DNA from: Acidobacteriota bacterium
GTDB taxonomy: Bacteria; Acidobacteriota; Vicinamibacteria; Vicinamibacterales; UBA2999
Assembly: GCA_016210845.1 (NCBI GenBank)
Contig: JACQTK010000024.1
Location: 1-57,675 of the forward strand
Reading direction: 5' to 3'
Length of the DNA stretch: 57,675 nt
Made by a program: the position numbers and the translations under genes. Positions 24,133-31,697 of this stretch are shown piece by piece. The notes under the pieces were generated by a model, which saw only the letters and a list, made by a program, of their open reading frames with translations, made no database searches and was not told where the DNA came from. Position 1 is the stretch's first letter, and each line of letters opens with the position of its first letter.

Positions 24133-24926
24133 GCCTCGATGATCACGTGGCCCTCGTCACGGGGGCCTGCGGCACGCTCGGGCCGATATGGGTGGAAGCC
24201 CTGCTCGAGGCGGGCGCGCGCGTGGCGGCCCTGGAGTTGCCAGGCGCGCCGGCATCCGCTGGATACAAGGCGCTGGAGAGCCGCTGCCGCGATCGGCTCC
24301 GCCGCTTCGACTGCGACATCACGAACCGCGACTCCATCGAGACGGCCGCCGCGGCTCTCGTGCGCGAGATCGGAGAGCCTGCCGTGCTCGTCAACAACGC
24401 AGGAGTCGATCAGCCGCCCGACGCGGGCGGCGCGCGGTCCCCGATCGAGGCGCTGCCCATCGAGCAGTTTCGCCGCATGGTGGAAGTCAACCTGCTCGGC
24501 ACGTTTCAGGTGACCCAGGTCATCGGTGGCGGCATGGCGGCCCGTGGCAGCGGCTCGATCGTCAACATCGGGTCGCTGTACGCGGCGGTGTCTCCCGATC
24601 AGCGGCTGTACGATCACATGCCTGGAGACGTGCCGTTCCTGAAGTCGCCCGCCTACGGCGCCTCGAAGGCGGCGGTGGTGAACATGACCAAGTACTTCGC
24701 CGCGCTCTGGGGATCGTGCGGCGTGCGCGTCAACGCGCTGTCGCCAGGCGGCGTGCAGGGCGCGCAGGACGACCAGTTCAAAGCCAAGTACGGCGCGCGC
24801 GTGCCTCTGGGCCGGATGGCCCAGGCCGAGGATTTGAAAGGCCCCCTGGTGTTTCTCGCCTCCCGTGCCTCCTCCTACGTCACGGGGCACGAGCTGCGCG
24901 TGGACGGCGGCTTCACGGCCTGGTAA
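24081..24926 (+). CDS. Short-chain dehydrogenase/reductase
   Basis: A 281-residue classical SDR. 'VTGACGTLG' (26-34) is the NAD(P)-binding loop (TGxxxGxG), 'LVNNAG' the core motif, S in 'NIGSLYA', and Y-x3-K in 'AYGASKAAV' (Tyr near 192) complete the catalytic set; 'YVTGHELRVDGGFTAW' is the usual C-terminus. The family consensus starts at about 'FRLDDHVALVTGA' (17-29); the 16 residues before it are read from the last hairpin of repeat R2. It probably oxidises or reduces a sugar hydroxyl or keto group in the keto-deoxy-acid pathway shared with the flanking NeuB and aldehyde dehydrogenase genes. Confidence 0.85.
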   Translation: MSVGHSRVLASGAEGWFRLDDHVALVTGACGTLGPIWVEALLEAGARVAALELPGAPASAGYKALESRCRDRLRRFDCDITNRDSIETAAAALVREIGEPAVLVNNAGVDQPPDAGGARSPIEALPIEQFRRMVEVNLLGTFQVTQVIGGGMAARGSGSIVNIGSLYAAVSPDQRLYDHMPGDVPFLKSPAYGASKAAVVNMTKYFAALWGSCGVRVNALSPGGVQGAQDDQFKAKYGARVPLGRMAQAEDLKGPLVFLASRASSYVTGHELRVDGGFTAW

Positions 24927-24933
24927 TGGGCGC

Positions 24934-26439
24934 ATGAGTGTCTCGACCGCGGCGCAGCCCGGGCGCGTCGACCTGACGACGATTCCGTCGCCCGTGCCCA
25001 ATCAGATCGACGGGCAGGACGTGCGGGCCGCCGACGGCCGCACGTTCGCGAAGGTCGATCCCGCCACCGGCCGCGTCATCTGTCAGGTGCCCCGCTCGAG
25101 CGCGGCCGACGTCCAGCGCGCTGTCGACGCCGCGAAGCGGGCCCAGCCGGCCTGGGCCGCCACGACGGTCGTGAAGCGTGGCGACATCCTTCGCCAGATT
25201 GCCCTCCTGATGCGCGAGCATCGCGCGGCCATCGCCGAGCTCGTGTCGAAGGAAACCGGCAAGTCGAAGAAGGACGCGCTCGGCGAGACCGACGCCGCCA
25301 TCGAAATGGGGTTCTTCGTCGCGGGCGAGGGGCGCCGCTTCTACGGCCAGACGACGACGAGCGCCGTGCCGAACAAGTCGGCGATGGTGATGCGTCAGCC
25401 GCTCGGCGTGGCGGGACTCATCATCGCGGCCAACACCCCGATCGCCAACGTCGCCTGGAAGGCGTTTCCGGCCCTGCTGTGCGGCAACGCGGCCGTCATG
25501 AAGGCGGCCGAGGACACGCCGCTTTCCGCGTGGGCCTTTGGCGTCCTTGCGCGCGAGGCTGGCGTGCCCGACGGCGTCTATGCCACCGTGCACGGCTACG
25601 GCGAGGAGGCGGGTGCGCCCCTCGTCGAGCATCCGGACGTTGCCGTGGTGAGCTTCACCGGCTCCTGCGAGGTGGGCCGCTGGATCGCCCAGACGGCCGG
25701 CCGCCGCCTCGCGAAGGTGTGCCTCGAGCTGGGCGGCAAGAATCCGTTGATCGTCTGCGATGACGCCGACCTGCAGAACGCCGTGGCGTGGGCGCTGGGG
25801 TCTGCCTTCAGCAACGCGGGACAGCGGTGCGCCGCTGGCAGCCGCATCATCGTGTTCGACGCGGTGTACGACCGCTTCAAGCAGATGCTGGTCGAGGCGA
25901 CCGGACGCGTGAAAGTGGGCACCGGCGACACGGATGACTACGGTCCGGTCATCAACGAAGAGCAGATGACGAACATGCTGGCGGCGGTCGAGCGCGCCAG
26001 GGCAGCGGGCGCCGTGGTGGTGACGGGCGGCCACCGGCTGACGGGCGGAGCGTACGGCGACGGGTACTTCGTGGCCCCGACGATCGTGGAGCATGTCGGG
26101 CCACACGACGAGATCTCGCGGAGCGAGCTGTTCGGGCCGATCACGTGCCTCTATCGCGTGCAGGGATTCGAGGAGGCGATCGCGCTGGCCAACGACTCGC
26201 CCTTCGGCCTGACCGCCGCCCTTCACACGCAGAACCTCGACCGGGCGATGACGTTCGTCGGACGCATTCAGGCAGGTGTGGCCGTGGTCAACGGCGGCAC
26301 CTACGGCAGCGAGCCGCACATGCCGTTCGGCGGCCTGCGGCAGTCGGGCAACGGCTGGCGCGAGGCTGGCACGCAGGCCTTGGACGTCTATTCCGACCTG
26401 AAGACCGTGTACATCAATCACAACCCCGGTCGGGCGTAA
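24934..26439 (+). CDS. NAD(P)+-dependent aldehyde dehydrogenase
   Basis: A 501-residue ALDH-superfamily enzyme. Catalytic C299 is in 'NAGQRCAAGSR'; general base E265 is in 'CLELGGKNPLI'; 'SFTGSCEVGRWIA' is the NAD+ Rossmann loop. Start chosen at ATG 24934, seven bases after the SDR stop. It is placed between an SDR and a CMP-sugar synthetase, unusual for a sialic-acid locus, and could oxidise an aldehyde of a sugar intermediate to a carboxylate. Alternatively it may be a semialdehyde dehydrogenase recruited for central metabolism. Its TAA overlaps the next ATG (TAATG). Confidence 0.9.
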   Translation: MSVSTAAQPGRVDLTTIPSPVPNQIDGQDVRAADGRTFAKVDPATGRVICQVPRSSAADVQRAVDAAKRAQPAWAATTVVKRGDILRQIALLMREHRAAIAELVSKETGKSKKDALGETDAAIEMGFFVAGEGRRFYGQTTTSAVPNKSAMVMRQPLGVAGLIIAANTPIANVAWKAFPALLCGNAAVMKAAEDTPLSAWAFGVLAREAGVPDGVYATVHGYGEEAGAPLVEHPDVAVVSFTGSCEVGRWIAQTAGRRLAKVCLELGGKNPLIVCDDADLQNAVAWALGSAFSNAGQRCAAGSRIIVFDAVYDRFKQMLVEATGRVKVGTGDTDDYGPVINEEQMTNMLAAVERARAAGAVVVTGGHRLTGGAYGDGYFVAPTIVEHVGPHDEISRSELFGPITCLYRVQGFEEAIALANDSPFGLTAALHTQNLDRAMTFVGRIQAGVAVVNGGTYGSEPHMPFGGLRQSGNGWREAGTQALDVYSDLKTVYINHNPGRA

Positions 26440-27266
26440 TGCCATCCGTCGTTGCCTTGATCCCCGCCCGCTACGGGTCGAAACGCGTGCCGGGGAAGAA
26501 CGTTCGTGTGCTGCAAGGCCATCCGGTGCTGGCGTACACGATTGCGCCAGCGCTCGAGAGCGGCGTGTTCGGGTCGGTGATCGTCTCGACCGATTCAGAG
26601 GAGATCGCGGCCGTGGCCAGGCACTACGGGGCCGAGGTGCCGTTCCTGCGGCCGGCTGCATTCGCCGGCGACACGTCGCCGGACATCGAATGGCTGGAGT
26701 ACGCGCTGGCCGAGCTGCGGCGGCGCGGCCGATCGTGGGACTGCTTCAGCCTGCTCCGGCCCACGAGCCCCTTCCGGACCTCCGACACGATCAGGCGTGC
26801 GTGGGCCAGGTTCACCGCGCAGGAGGGCGTCGACTCGCTGCGCGCCGTGGAGAAGTGCGCCCAGCACCCGGGCAAGATGTGGATCGTGCGCGGCGATCGG
26901 ATGGTCCCCTTGCTGCCCTTCGGGCTGGCCTCGCCGAAGCCGCAGGGCGGCGAAGGCGGGGAGGGGCAGCCCTGGCACAGCACGCCGTATCAGGCGCTGC
27001 CGCCCGTCTACGTGCAGAACGCGTCGCTCGAAATGGCGTGGACGCGCGTGGTCGTCGAGCGCCGCACGATCGCGGGCGATGTCCTCGTGCCGTTCCTGAC
27101 GGAGGGGTACGAGGGCTTCGACATCAACGACGCGTACGACTGGATGATCGCGGAGCGGCTGCTGGCGGACGGTCTGGCCACACTGCCTCCCGTGCCCCAG
27201 GTCCCGTACGGCGCGGTGCGCGTGAATCACGTGTCGCAACCAGGGTCAGGAATCTTGAATGGGTGA
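26439..27266 (+). CDS. Acylneuraminate cytidylyltransferase-family protein (CMP-sugar synthetase)
   Basis: A 275-residue enzyme expected to activate a keto-deoxy acid as a CMP-sugar. 'IPARYGSKRVPGKN' (8-21) is the CTP-binding P-loop of CMP-Neu5Ac/CMP-Kdo synthetases, 'STDSEEIAAVA' and 'LLRPTSPFR' match the family, and 'YEGFDINDAYDW' holds the late Asp motif. Residues ~163-178 ('LASPKPQGGEGGEG') are a Gly/Pro-rich insertion encoded by an R4-like palindrome (26929-26962) in a surface loop. The gene overlaps the ALDH stop and the transketolase start (8 nt), so it is tightly coupled to both. Confidence 0.85.
   Translation: MPSVVALIPARYGSKRVPGKNVRVLQGHPVLAYTIAPALESGVFGSVIVSTDSEEIAAVARHYGAEVPFLRPAAFAGDTSPDIEWLEYALAELRRRGRSWDCFSLLRPTSPFRTSDTIRRAWARFTAQEGVDSLRAVEKCAQHPGKMWIVRGDRMVPLLPFGLASPKPQGGEGGEGQPWHSTPYQALPPVYVQNASLEMAWTRVVVERRTIAGDVLVPFLTEGYEGFDINDAYDWMIAERLLADGLATLPPVPQVPYGAVRVNHVSQPGSGILNG
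26929..26962. repeat. R4-like palindromic element inside the CMP-sugar synthetase gene
   Basis: GCCGAAGCCGCAGGGC followed by GGCGAAGGCGG resembles the R4 element at 5597 (CCGCC...CCAGCGAAGGCGG). It is read in frame as a Gly-rich loop. Confidence 0.45.
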
Positions 27267-29241
27267 TCTTCAGACCGACCAGGGCGAGCGCCTCGAGCTG
27301 ATCTCCGTTCCTGCAACCGAGTTCCGCCGCGTCCTCGACGCCAAGGCGTCGGCTGTGGCGAAGACGGAGGCGTGTGCGGCGCTGGCGCGCATCAACACGC
27401 TCTCCATGATCGCGGGCGCCTGGTCGGGCCACATCGGCACGAGCTTCAGCTCGCTCGAGATCATGAGCTGGCTGTTCCTCAACGAGATCCGCCGCCTCGA
27501 CCGGGGCCCCGCGGCCTGCGACATCTTCTTCTCGTCCAAGGGGCACGATGCGCCCGCCCTGTACTCGGTGCTCATCGGCCTCGGGCTGCTGCCGGCCGAA
27601 AAGGCGCACGAGCTCCGGCGGCTTCACGGGCTGCCTGGACATCCCCACGTCGAGACGCCGTACGTCCAGGCGAACACGGGATCGCTCGGCATGGGCATCT
27701 CCAAGGCGAAGGGGATGGCGATTGCCAATCGCCACCTTCATCCCGAGGCTCGGCCGCGCATCTTCGTCCTCACGGGAGACGGCGAGCTGCAGGAGGGGCA
27801 GGTCTGGGAGTCGCTGGCGTCGGCCGCCCGTCTCGCTCTCGGCGAAATCGTCGCCATCGTCGATCACAACAAGATTCAGTCCGACACCTGGGTCGACCGC
27901 GTCAGCCCGCTCGGCGATCTCGAGGCGAAGTTCCGGTCGTTCGGCTGGCACGTCAGCCGTGTCGACGGCCATGACGTGCCCGCGCTCGAGCGCACGTTCC
28001 GCGCCCTCGACGCGGTGATCGATCGGCCCAAGGTGATCGTCGCGGACACCATCAAGGGGCGGGGCGTCTCGTTCATGGAAGGGCCGGCCATGAAGCCTGG
28101 CGAGCTCTACGGCTACCATTCGGGCGCACCGGGTGAAGAGAGCTACCGTGCGGGCGTGAAGGAGCTGCTGGCGTCGGCCGAGCGGCTGGTCGCCAGTCTC
28201 GGGCTGGGCGCGCTGACCATCGAGACCCGTACGCGAAATCCGCGCAGGGAGCCGCGCAAGACGGATAACCTGATTGCGGCGTACAGCCAGGCGCTGCTCG
28301 ATCAGGCGGATCGCAACCCCCATCTCATCGTGCTCGACGCCGATCTGATCAAGGACTGCGGGCTCGTGCCGTTCGCGGCGAAACACCCCCAGCGGTTCGT
28401 CGAGTGCGGCATCGCCGAGCAGGACATGGTGTCGACGGCCTGCGGGATGGCGCACGTCGGTGCGCTCCCCATCGCGCACTCGTTCGCGTGCTTCCTGGCG
28501 GCGCGGCCGAACGAGCAGATCTACAACCAGTGCAGCGAAGGCTCGAAGGTGATCTACGTGGGCTCGCTGGCCGGACTGCTGCCAGGCGGCCCCGGCCACT
28601 CGCACCAGTCGGTTCGTGACATCTCGGCGCTCGGCGCAGTGCCGAACCTGCTGTTGGCCGAACCGGGCCTCGAGGCCGAAGTACATGCGCTCGTCGACCA
28701 CCTCGTCAACAGAACCTCGGAGAGCGCGTACCTGCGGCTCGTCTCAGTGAAGTGGCCGATCCCGTTTCGGTATCCGGACGGTCAGTCTGTCGAGGCGGGC
28801 AAGGGCTGGGTCGTGCGCGAGGGCCGCGATCTGCTGGTGTTCGGGTACGGTCCGTGGCTGCTCGCCAACGCGTACGAGGCTGCCGAGGAAGTCGAGCGGA
28901 GCAGCGGCGTGAGCGTCAGGGTCGTCAATCTCCCGTGGCTCAATCGCGTGGACGGGGGTTGGCTGAGAGAGACCATCGGCGGGCGTCGCGCGGTCGTGAC
29001 GCTCGACAACCACTACGTGCATGGCGGCCAGGGCGACATGCTGGCCGCGGCGATCGCCAGGCTCGGCCTCGAGCAGGCTCCTGAGGTGACTCGCCTGGGC
29101 GTGACCGAACTGCCCGAATGCGGCACCAACGAGGAGGTGCTTTCGTACCACGGGCTGGACGTGCCTGCCCTCGTGAAGGCGTTCCTGGGTGCTGCCGCCA
29201 GACTTGGGGCGACAGCCGGAAGTCGGACGGGCTCCGTATGA
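27259..29241 (+). CDS. Transketolase-family protein (full length)
   Basis: A 660-residue thiamine-diphosphate enzyme. The ThDP motif is 'GDGELQEGQVWES' followed after ~20 residues by 'DHNK' (GDG-X(n)-N). The catalytic glutamate of the pyrimidine domain is in 'ECGIAEQDMVSTACGMA', and 'GGPGHSHQSVRDI' is a substrate-phosphate loop. N- and C-terminal halves, often separate genes in glycan loci, are fused here. Overlaps with the CMP-sugar synthetase and HAD genes imply a role in making the sugar precursor (two-carbon transfer to an aldose) rather than in the pentose phosphate pathway; this is inference. Confidence 0.9.
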   Translation: MGDLQTDQGERLELISVPATEFRRVLDAKASAVAKTEACAALARINTLSMIAGAWSGHIGTSFSSLEIMSWLFLNEIRRLDRGPAACDIFFSSKGHDAPALYSVLIGLGLLPAEKAHELRRLHGLPGHPHVETPYVQANTGSLGMGISKAKGMAIANRHLHPEARPRIFVLTGDGELQEGQVWESLASAARLALGEIVAIVDHNKIQSDTWVDRVSPLGDLEAKFRSFGWHVSRVDGHDVPALERTFRALDAVIDRPKVIVADTIKGRGVSFMEGPAMKPGELYGYHSGAPGEESYRAGVKELLASAERLVASLGLGALTIETRTRNPRREPRKTDNLIAAYSQALLDQADRNPHLIVLDADLIKDCGLVPFAAKHPQRFVECGIAEQDMVSTACGMAHVGALPIAHSFACFLAARPNEQIYNQCSEGSKVIYVGSLAGLLPGGPGHSHQSVRDISALGAVPNLLLAEPGLEAEVHALVDHLVNRTSESAYLRLVSVKWPIPFRYPDGQSVEAGKGWVVREGRDLLVFGYGPWLLANAYEAAEEVERSSGVSVRVVNLPWLNRVDGGWLRETIGGRRAVVTLDNHYVHGGQGDMLAAAIARLGLEQAPEVTRLGVTELPECGTNEEVLSYHGLDVPALVKAFLGAAARLGATAGSRTGSV

Positions 29242-29951
29242 CCGTGCTGTTCTGGGACATCGACGGCACCCTCCTGACCACCGCCAAGGCCGGCGTGTTC
29301 GCGTGGAACGATGCTGTGCGCGAGCTGACGGGACGCGACTTCGAGCTGCTCACCGTGCGTATCGCCGGCCTCACCGACTATCAAATCGCCGTCAGGACCT
29401 TCGAGGCCATGGGCATCGAGCCCGATGACACGCTCGTCCGCTGCCTGGTGGATCGCTACGGCGAGCTGCTGCCTGGGAGCCTCCCGCGGAGGCAGGGGAG
29501 GGTGCTGCCGCACGTTCGCGAGATCCTCGAGCGGCTCCACCTGCGCTCGGGCATCCGCTCGTACCTGCTGACGGGCAACACACGGGCAGGCGCGGCGGCG
29601 AAGCTCACGCACTACGGCCTGATCGGATACTTTCCGGACGGCGCGTTCGCCGAGGACGCAGGAGACCGGTCGGCGATCGCCGAGCGGGCCCTGCAGCTGG
29701 CCAGGCGCGCGGGCCCCGTCTCCGGCGGCGGCGTCTTCGTCATCGGCGACACGCCGCACGACATCGATTGCGCGGCGGCGATCGACGCGCGCACGATCGC
29801 GGTGGCCACGGGGGGCTACTCGATCGAAGAGCTGCGCGTGCACGCGCCGTGGCGCGCATTCGACGAGCTGCCCACGCCGGACGAGTTCGAGCGGTTGATT
29901 GATGGAGGGGCCGACCTTCAGGTCGGCCCGCCAAGGACCCTGTCCGCATGA
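29238..29951 (+). CDS. HAD-superfamily phosphatase
   Basis: A 237-residue phosphatase of the beta-phosphoglucomutase/Gph type. Motif I 'FWDIDGTLL' gives D7 (nucleophile) and D9 (acid); motif II is 'LLTGNT'; motif IV 'IGDTPHDIDCA' binds magnesium. It follows the NeuB-SDR-ALDH-CMP-synthetase-transketolase series and may remove phosphate from the 9-phosphate-type product or precursor. The ATG overlaps the transketolase stop. The C-terminal residues 'GGADLQVGPP' come from repeat R5, which has extended or replaced the native end. Confidence 0.85.
   Translation: MTVLFWDIDGTLLTTAKAGVFAWNDAVRELTGRDFELLTVRIAGLTDYQIAVRTFEAMGIEPDDTLVRCLVDRYGELLPGSLPRRQGRVLPHVREILERLHLRSGIRSYLLTGNTRAGAAAKLTHYGLIGYFPDGAFAEDAGDRSAIAERALQLARRAGPVSGGGVFVIGDTPHDIDCAAAIDARTIAVATGGYSIEELRVHAPWRAFDELPTPDEFERLIDGGADLQVGPPRTLSA
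29907..29930. repeat. R5 palindrome, copy 1
   Basis: GGGGCCGACC-TTCA-GGTCGGCCCG, read in frame as the C-terminus of the HAD phosphatase (GADLQVGP). A second copy in opposite orientation is at 55834-55857, where it encodes the N-terminus of the DEAD-box helicase reading frame. Confidence 0.8.
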
Positions 29952-31660
29952 GACACGGCATCCGCCGGCTTCCGGCCCTCTGGCGCGCCACGCGGCTCGT
30001 GCGGCGGTGGTATTACGCCCGGTTCGAGGCCTACCCCGACTGGCGCGAGCCGATCGAGGCGGCCGCGGGTCTATGGGAGTCGGCACGCGGCGCCGCCCAG
30101 GGCGGCCCGCGCGTGCTGATGGCCAGCTCGATCGGCGCCTATGCCCATGCCGTGACGCTCGAGAGCGCGCTGGCGGCGGCGCTCACGTTCCGCGGCGCGG
30201 AGGTGCACGTGCTGGTCTGCGATGGCGCGCTGACGGCCTGCGCGGAGTGCGAGGCCTCGCTGTATCCGGACATCGCGCGGTTCGCCGCCCGCGGCCCGCA
30301 GGACGACCTCTGCCGCGACTGCCAGTGGCCGGCCGAGCGGGTCTACGCGCAGCTGGGTCTGAAGGTCCATCGCTACAGCGAGTGGCTCACGGCCGAAGAC
30401 CGTGCCGAGGCGCGACGTCTGGCCTCGACCCTCCCGGTGGATCGGATCGAGACCTTCACGCTCGATGGCCTGGCGATCGGCGAGCAGGCGTACGCGGGCG
30501 CGGTGCGTTTCTTTGCCACCGGTTCCCTGCACGGCGAGCCGCACGCGGAGCCAGTGCTGCGCCGCTATCTGGAATCGGCGCTGCTGACCGCATACGCCAC
30601 GCGGCGGCTCCTCCGCGGCGTCGGCTTCTCGGCCGCAGTGTTCACTCACGGCATCTACGTGCCCTGGGGCATCATGTGCGCGGTGGCGCGGCAGGAGCGC
30701 GTGCACGCTTCGACCTGGAACGTCGCGTACCGCAAGCGCCGGTTCATCTTCAGCCACGACGACACGTACCATCACACGCTGATGCGCGAGACGCGCGAGC
30801 ACTGGGAGGACCTCGAGCTGTCGGGCGCGCAGGAGCGCGAGCTGATGCAGTACCTGTCGAGCCGGCGCGAGGGGCTGTTCGACTGGATCGTCTTCCATCG
30901 GCCGACGAGACAGGACCCGGAAGAGATTGCACGGCGCGTCGGGATCGATCGGTCGAAGCCGGTGATCGGGCTGCTCACCAACGTGGCGTGGGATGCGCAG
31001 CTGCACTATCCGGCCAACGCCTTCCCGAACATGCTGGAGTGGCTCGTGCGGACCTGCGAGTACTTCGCGGCACGGCCCGATCTGCAACTGCTCGTGCGCG
31101 TCCACCCCGCCGAGATCAGCGGCTTTCCCCAGTCGCGGCAGCCGATCCTGCGAGAGCTGCGCAAGCGGGTGCCGAAGCTCGCGTCCAACATCTTCGTGGT
31201 GCCGCCCGAGAGCGGGATGAGCACCTACGCGCTGATGTCGCTCTGCAACGCCGCCCTCATCTACGGCACCAAGATGGGCGTCGAGCTGACCAGCGTGGGC
31301 CTGCCCGTGATCGTGGCCGGCGAAGCCTGGATCCGCAACAAAGGGCTCACGTACGACGTCAGCTCGCCGGAGGAATATTTCCGGCTGCTCGAGCAGCTGC
31401 CGTTCCCCGGGCGTCTGGGTCCCGAGCAGCTCGCCCGGGCCCGCCGCTACGCGTACCATTTCTTCTTCAACCGCATGATCCTGCTGCCCTTCATTCAGCC
31501 GAAGGCAGGCTACCCCATCTACCAGTTGCAGCTCGACCGCCTCCAACAATTGCTGCCCGGTGCCTCGCAGGGACTCGATACAATCTGCGACGGAATCCTG
31601 GCGGGAGCTCCGTTCGTGCTGGCGGAGAGGGTCCCGAAGCGGGAGCTCGTGACGTCGTAA
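29948..31660 (+). CDS. Capsule/surface-polysaccharide biosynthesis protein, GT-B-like, cysteine-rich
   Basis: A 570-residue protein. Residues 55-100 hold a GT-B-type N-terminal strand and helix ('PRVLMASSIGAYAHAVTLES') and a cluster of cysteines: C91, C98-x2-C101 and C122-x2-C125, which may bind a metal or iron-sulfur group. A C-terminal Rossmann half ('PVIGLLTNVAWDAQ', 'LLVRVHPAEISGFPQSRQP', 'SLCNAALIYGTKMGVELTSVGLPVIVAGEAW') resembles capsule-synthesis transferases such as KpsS/LipB-like proteins. The ATG overlaps the HAD stop. The exact reaction is unknown. Confidence 0.65.
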   Translation: MRHGIRRLPALWRATRLVRRWYYARFEAYPDWREPIEAAAGLWESARGAAQGGPRVLMASSIGAYAHAVTLESALAAALTFRGAEVHVLVCDGALTACAECEASLYPDIARFAARGPQDDLCRDCQWPAERVYAQLGLKVHRYSEWLTAEDRAEARRLASTLPVDRIETFTLDGLAIGEQAYAGAVRFFATGSLHGEPHAEPVLRRYLESALLTAYATRRLLRGVGFSAAVFTHGIYVPWGIMCAVARQERVHASTWNVAYRKRRFIFSHDDTYHHTLMRETREHWEDLELSGAQERELMQYLSSRREGLFDWIVFHRPTRQDPEEIARRVGIDRSKPVIGLLTNVAWDAQLHYPANAFPNMLEWLVRTCEYFAARPDLQLLVRVHPAEISGFPQSRQPILRELRKRVPKLASNIFVVPPESGMSTYALMSLCNAALIYGTKMGVELTSVGLPVIVAGEAWIRNKGLTYDVSSPEEYFRLLEQLPFPGRLGPEQLARARRYAYHFFFNRMILLPFIQPKAGYPIYQLQLDRLQQLLPGASQGLDTICDGILAGAPFVLAERVPKRELVTS

Positions 31661-31697
31661 CCAGTAGGGCCAGGCCCCTTGTGCCTGCCCACGTGCC

